NCBI RefSeq assembly: GCF_014196335.1 | Contig: NZ_JACIDM010000002.1 | Coordinates: forward strand, 124,001 to 188,000 | Reading direction: 5' to 3' | Length of the DNA: 64,000 nt | Origin: Brevundimonas lenta | GTDB lineage: Bacteria; Pseudomonadota; Alphaproteobacteria; Caulobacterales; Caulobacteraceae | Part shown: positions 63,939 through 64,000 of the stretch, piece after piece | How positions within the stretch are numbered: the stretch's first letter is position 1 | Layout of the letters: each line of letters begins with the position of its first letter | Notes under the pieces: generated by a model | Database searches by the model: none | Seen by the model: the letters and a program-made list of their open reading frames with translations, nothing else | What the model was told of the DNA's origin: nothing | Program-made: the position numbers and the translations under genes

Positions 63939-64000
63939 TCAGGCGGTTAGCGCCAGCAGGGCGAAGCTGGCCAGCCAGTGCTCGCCCATATAGTCGCCGG
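63939..64000 (-). CDS. C-terminal end of a CDS, possibly DUF2891 family (5' outside window)
   Basis: The reverse strand is open from the window edge and ends at TGA (63941-63939). The last 19 residues read GDYMGEHWLASFALLALTA, which resembles the conserved C-terminus of DUF2891 proteins as I remember it. Too little is visible to be sure of the family; that it is coding is supported by the typical amino acid pattern and the gap of 78 bp to the next gene on the same strand. Confidence 0.5.
   Translation of the reverse strand, partial: GDYMGEHWLASFALLALTA

Overview
The window is a GC-rich, almost fully coded chromosomal segment of an alphaproteobacterium. Gene order and protein character point to the Caulobacteraceae, most likely Brevundimonas or a close relative: an alphaproteobacterial nuoA-N operon, a bam/lpx cluster that uses LpxI, the block ppiD-trpEGDC next to lexA-comEC-gltX-gltA, tpiA-secG-pyrG, and SOS boxes of the GTTC-N7-GTTC type. 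The genus is inferred from character, not from a database search. After start correction no gene-free stretch exceeds about 300 bases, except 6721-7056, which holds tRNA-Asp, its promoter and a trailer hairpin.

Layout. 1-2160: methionine importer metNIQ (metN cut by the window edge). 2164-4401: TfoX-like protein, PlsC-type acyltransferase and a GGDEF diguanylate cyclase. 4514-6720: DEAD-box RNA helicase and a divergent small secreted protein. 6883-6959: tRNA-Asp. 7057-8682: AbgT-family transporter. 8891-26355: respiratory complex I (nuoA-N), interspersed with five small non-nuo genes (a 62-aa protein, two 2-TM proteins, two lipoproteins) and split between nuoI and nuoJ by two reverse-strand genes (VOC protein, methyltransferase) and a 30-bp inverted-repeat element. 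26358-29556: birA, coaX, rnj. 29625-42356: pyrH-frr-uppS-cdsA-dxr-rseP-bamA-skp-lpxD-fabZ-lpxA-lpxI-lpxB, a translation, isoprenoid, phospholipid, outer-membrane and lipid A block with many 4-base stop/start overlaps.

42440-48035: membrane protein, gltA, gltX, comEC. 48016-48708: lexA with two SOS boxes. 48871-50124: an unrecognised gene of visibly lower GC, lying where related genomes usually carry moaC-moeA and downstream of a perfect LexA box that points toward it. 50127-56267: trpC, trpD, trpG, trpE and ppiD on the minus strand. 56396-57672: tpiA, secG. 57870-59460: a compositionally distinct two-gene island (SH3-like lipoprotein and a protein with an RN-x3-H HEPN-type motif) bracketed by imperfect direct repeats. 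59561-61210: pyrG. 61330-63708: an RTX-type calcium-binding repeat protein. 63705-64000: a 51-aa Cys/His protein and the C-terminal end of another minus-strand gene.

Most of the window is housekeeping. The places most likely to hold something undescribed are the SOS-linked gene at 48871, the HEPN/SH3 island between secG and pyrG, and the small membrane and lipoprotein genes embedded in the complex I operon.
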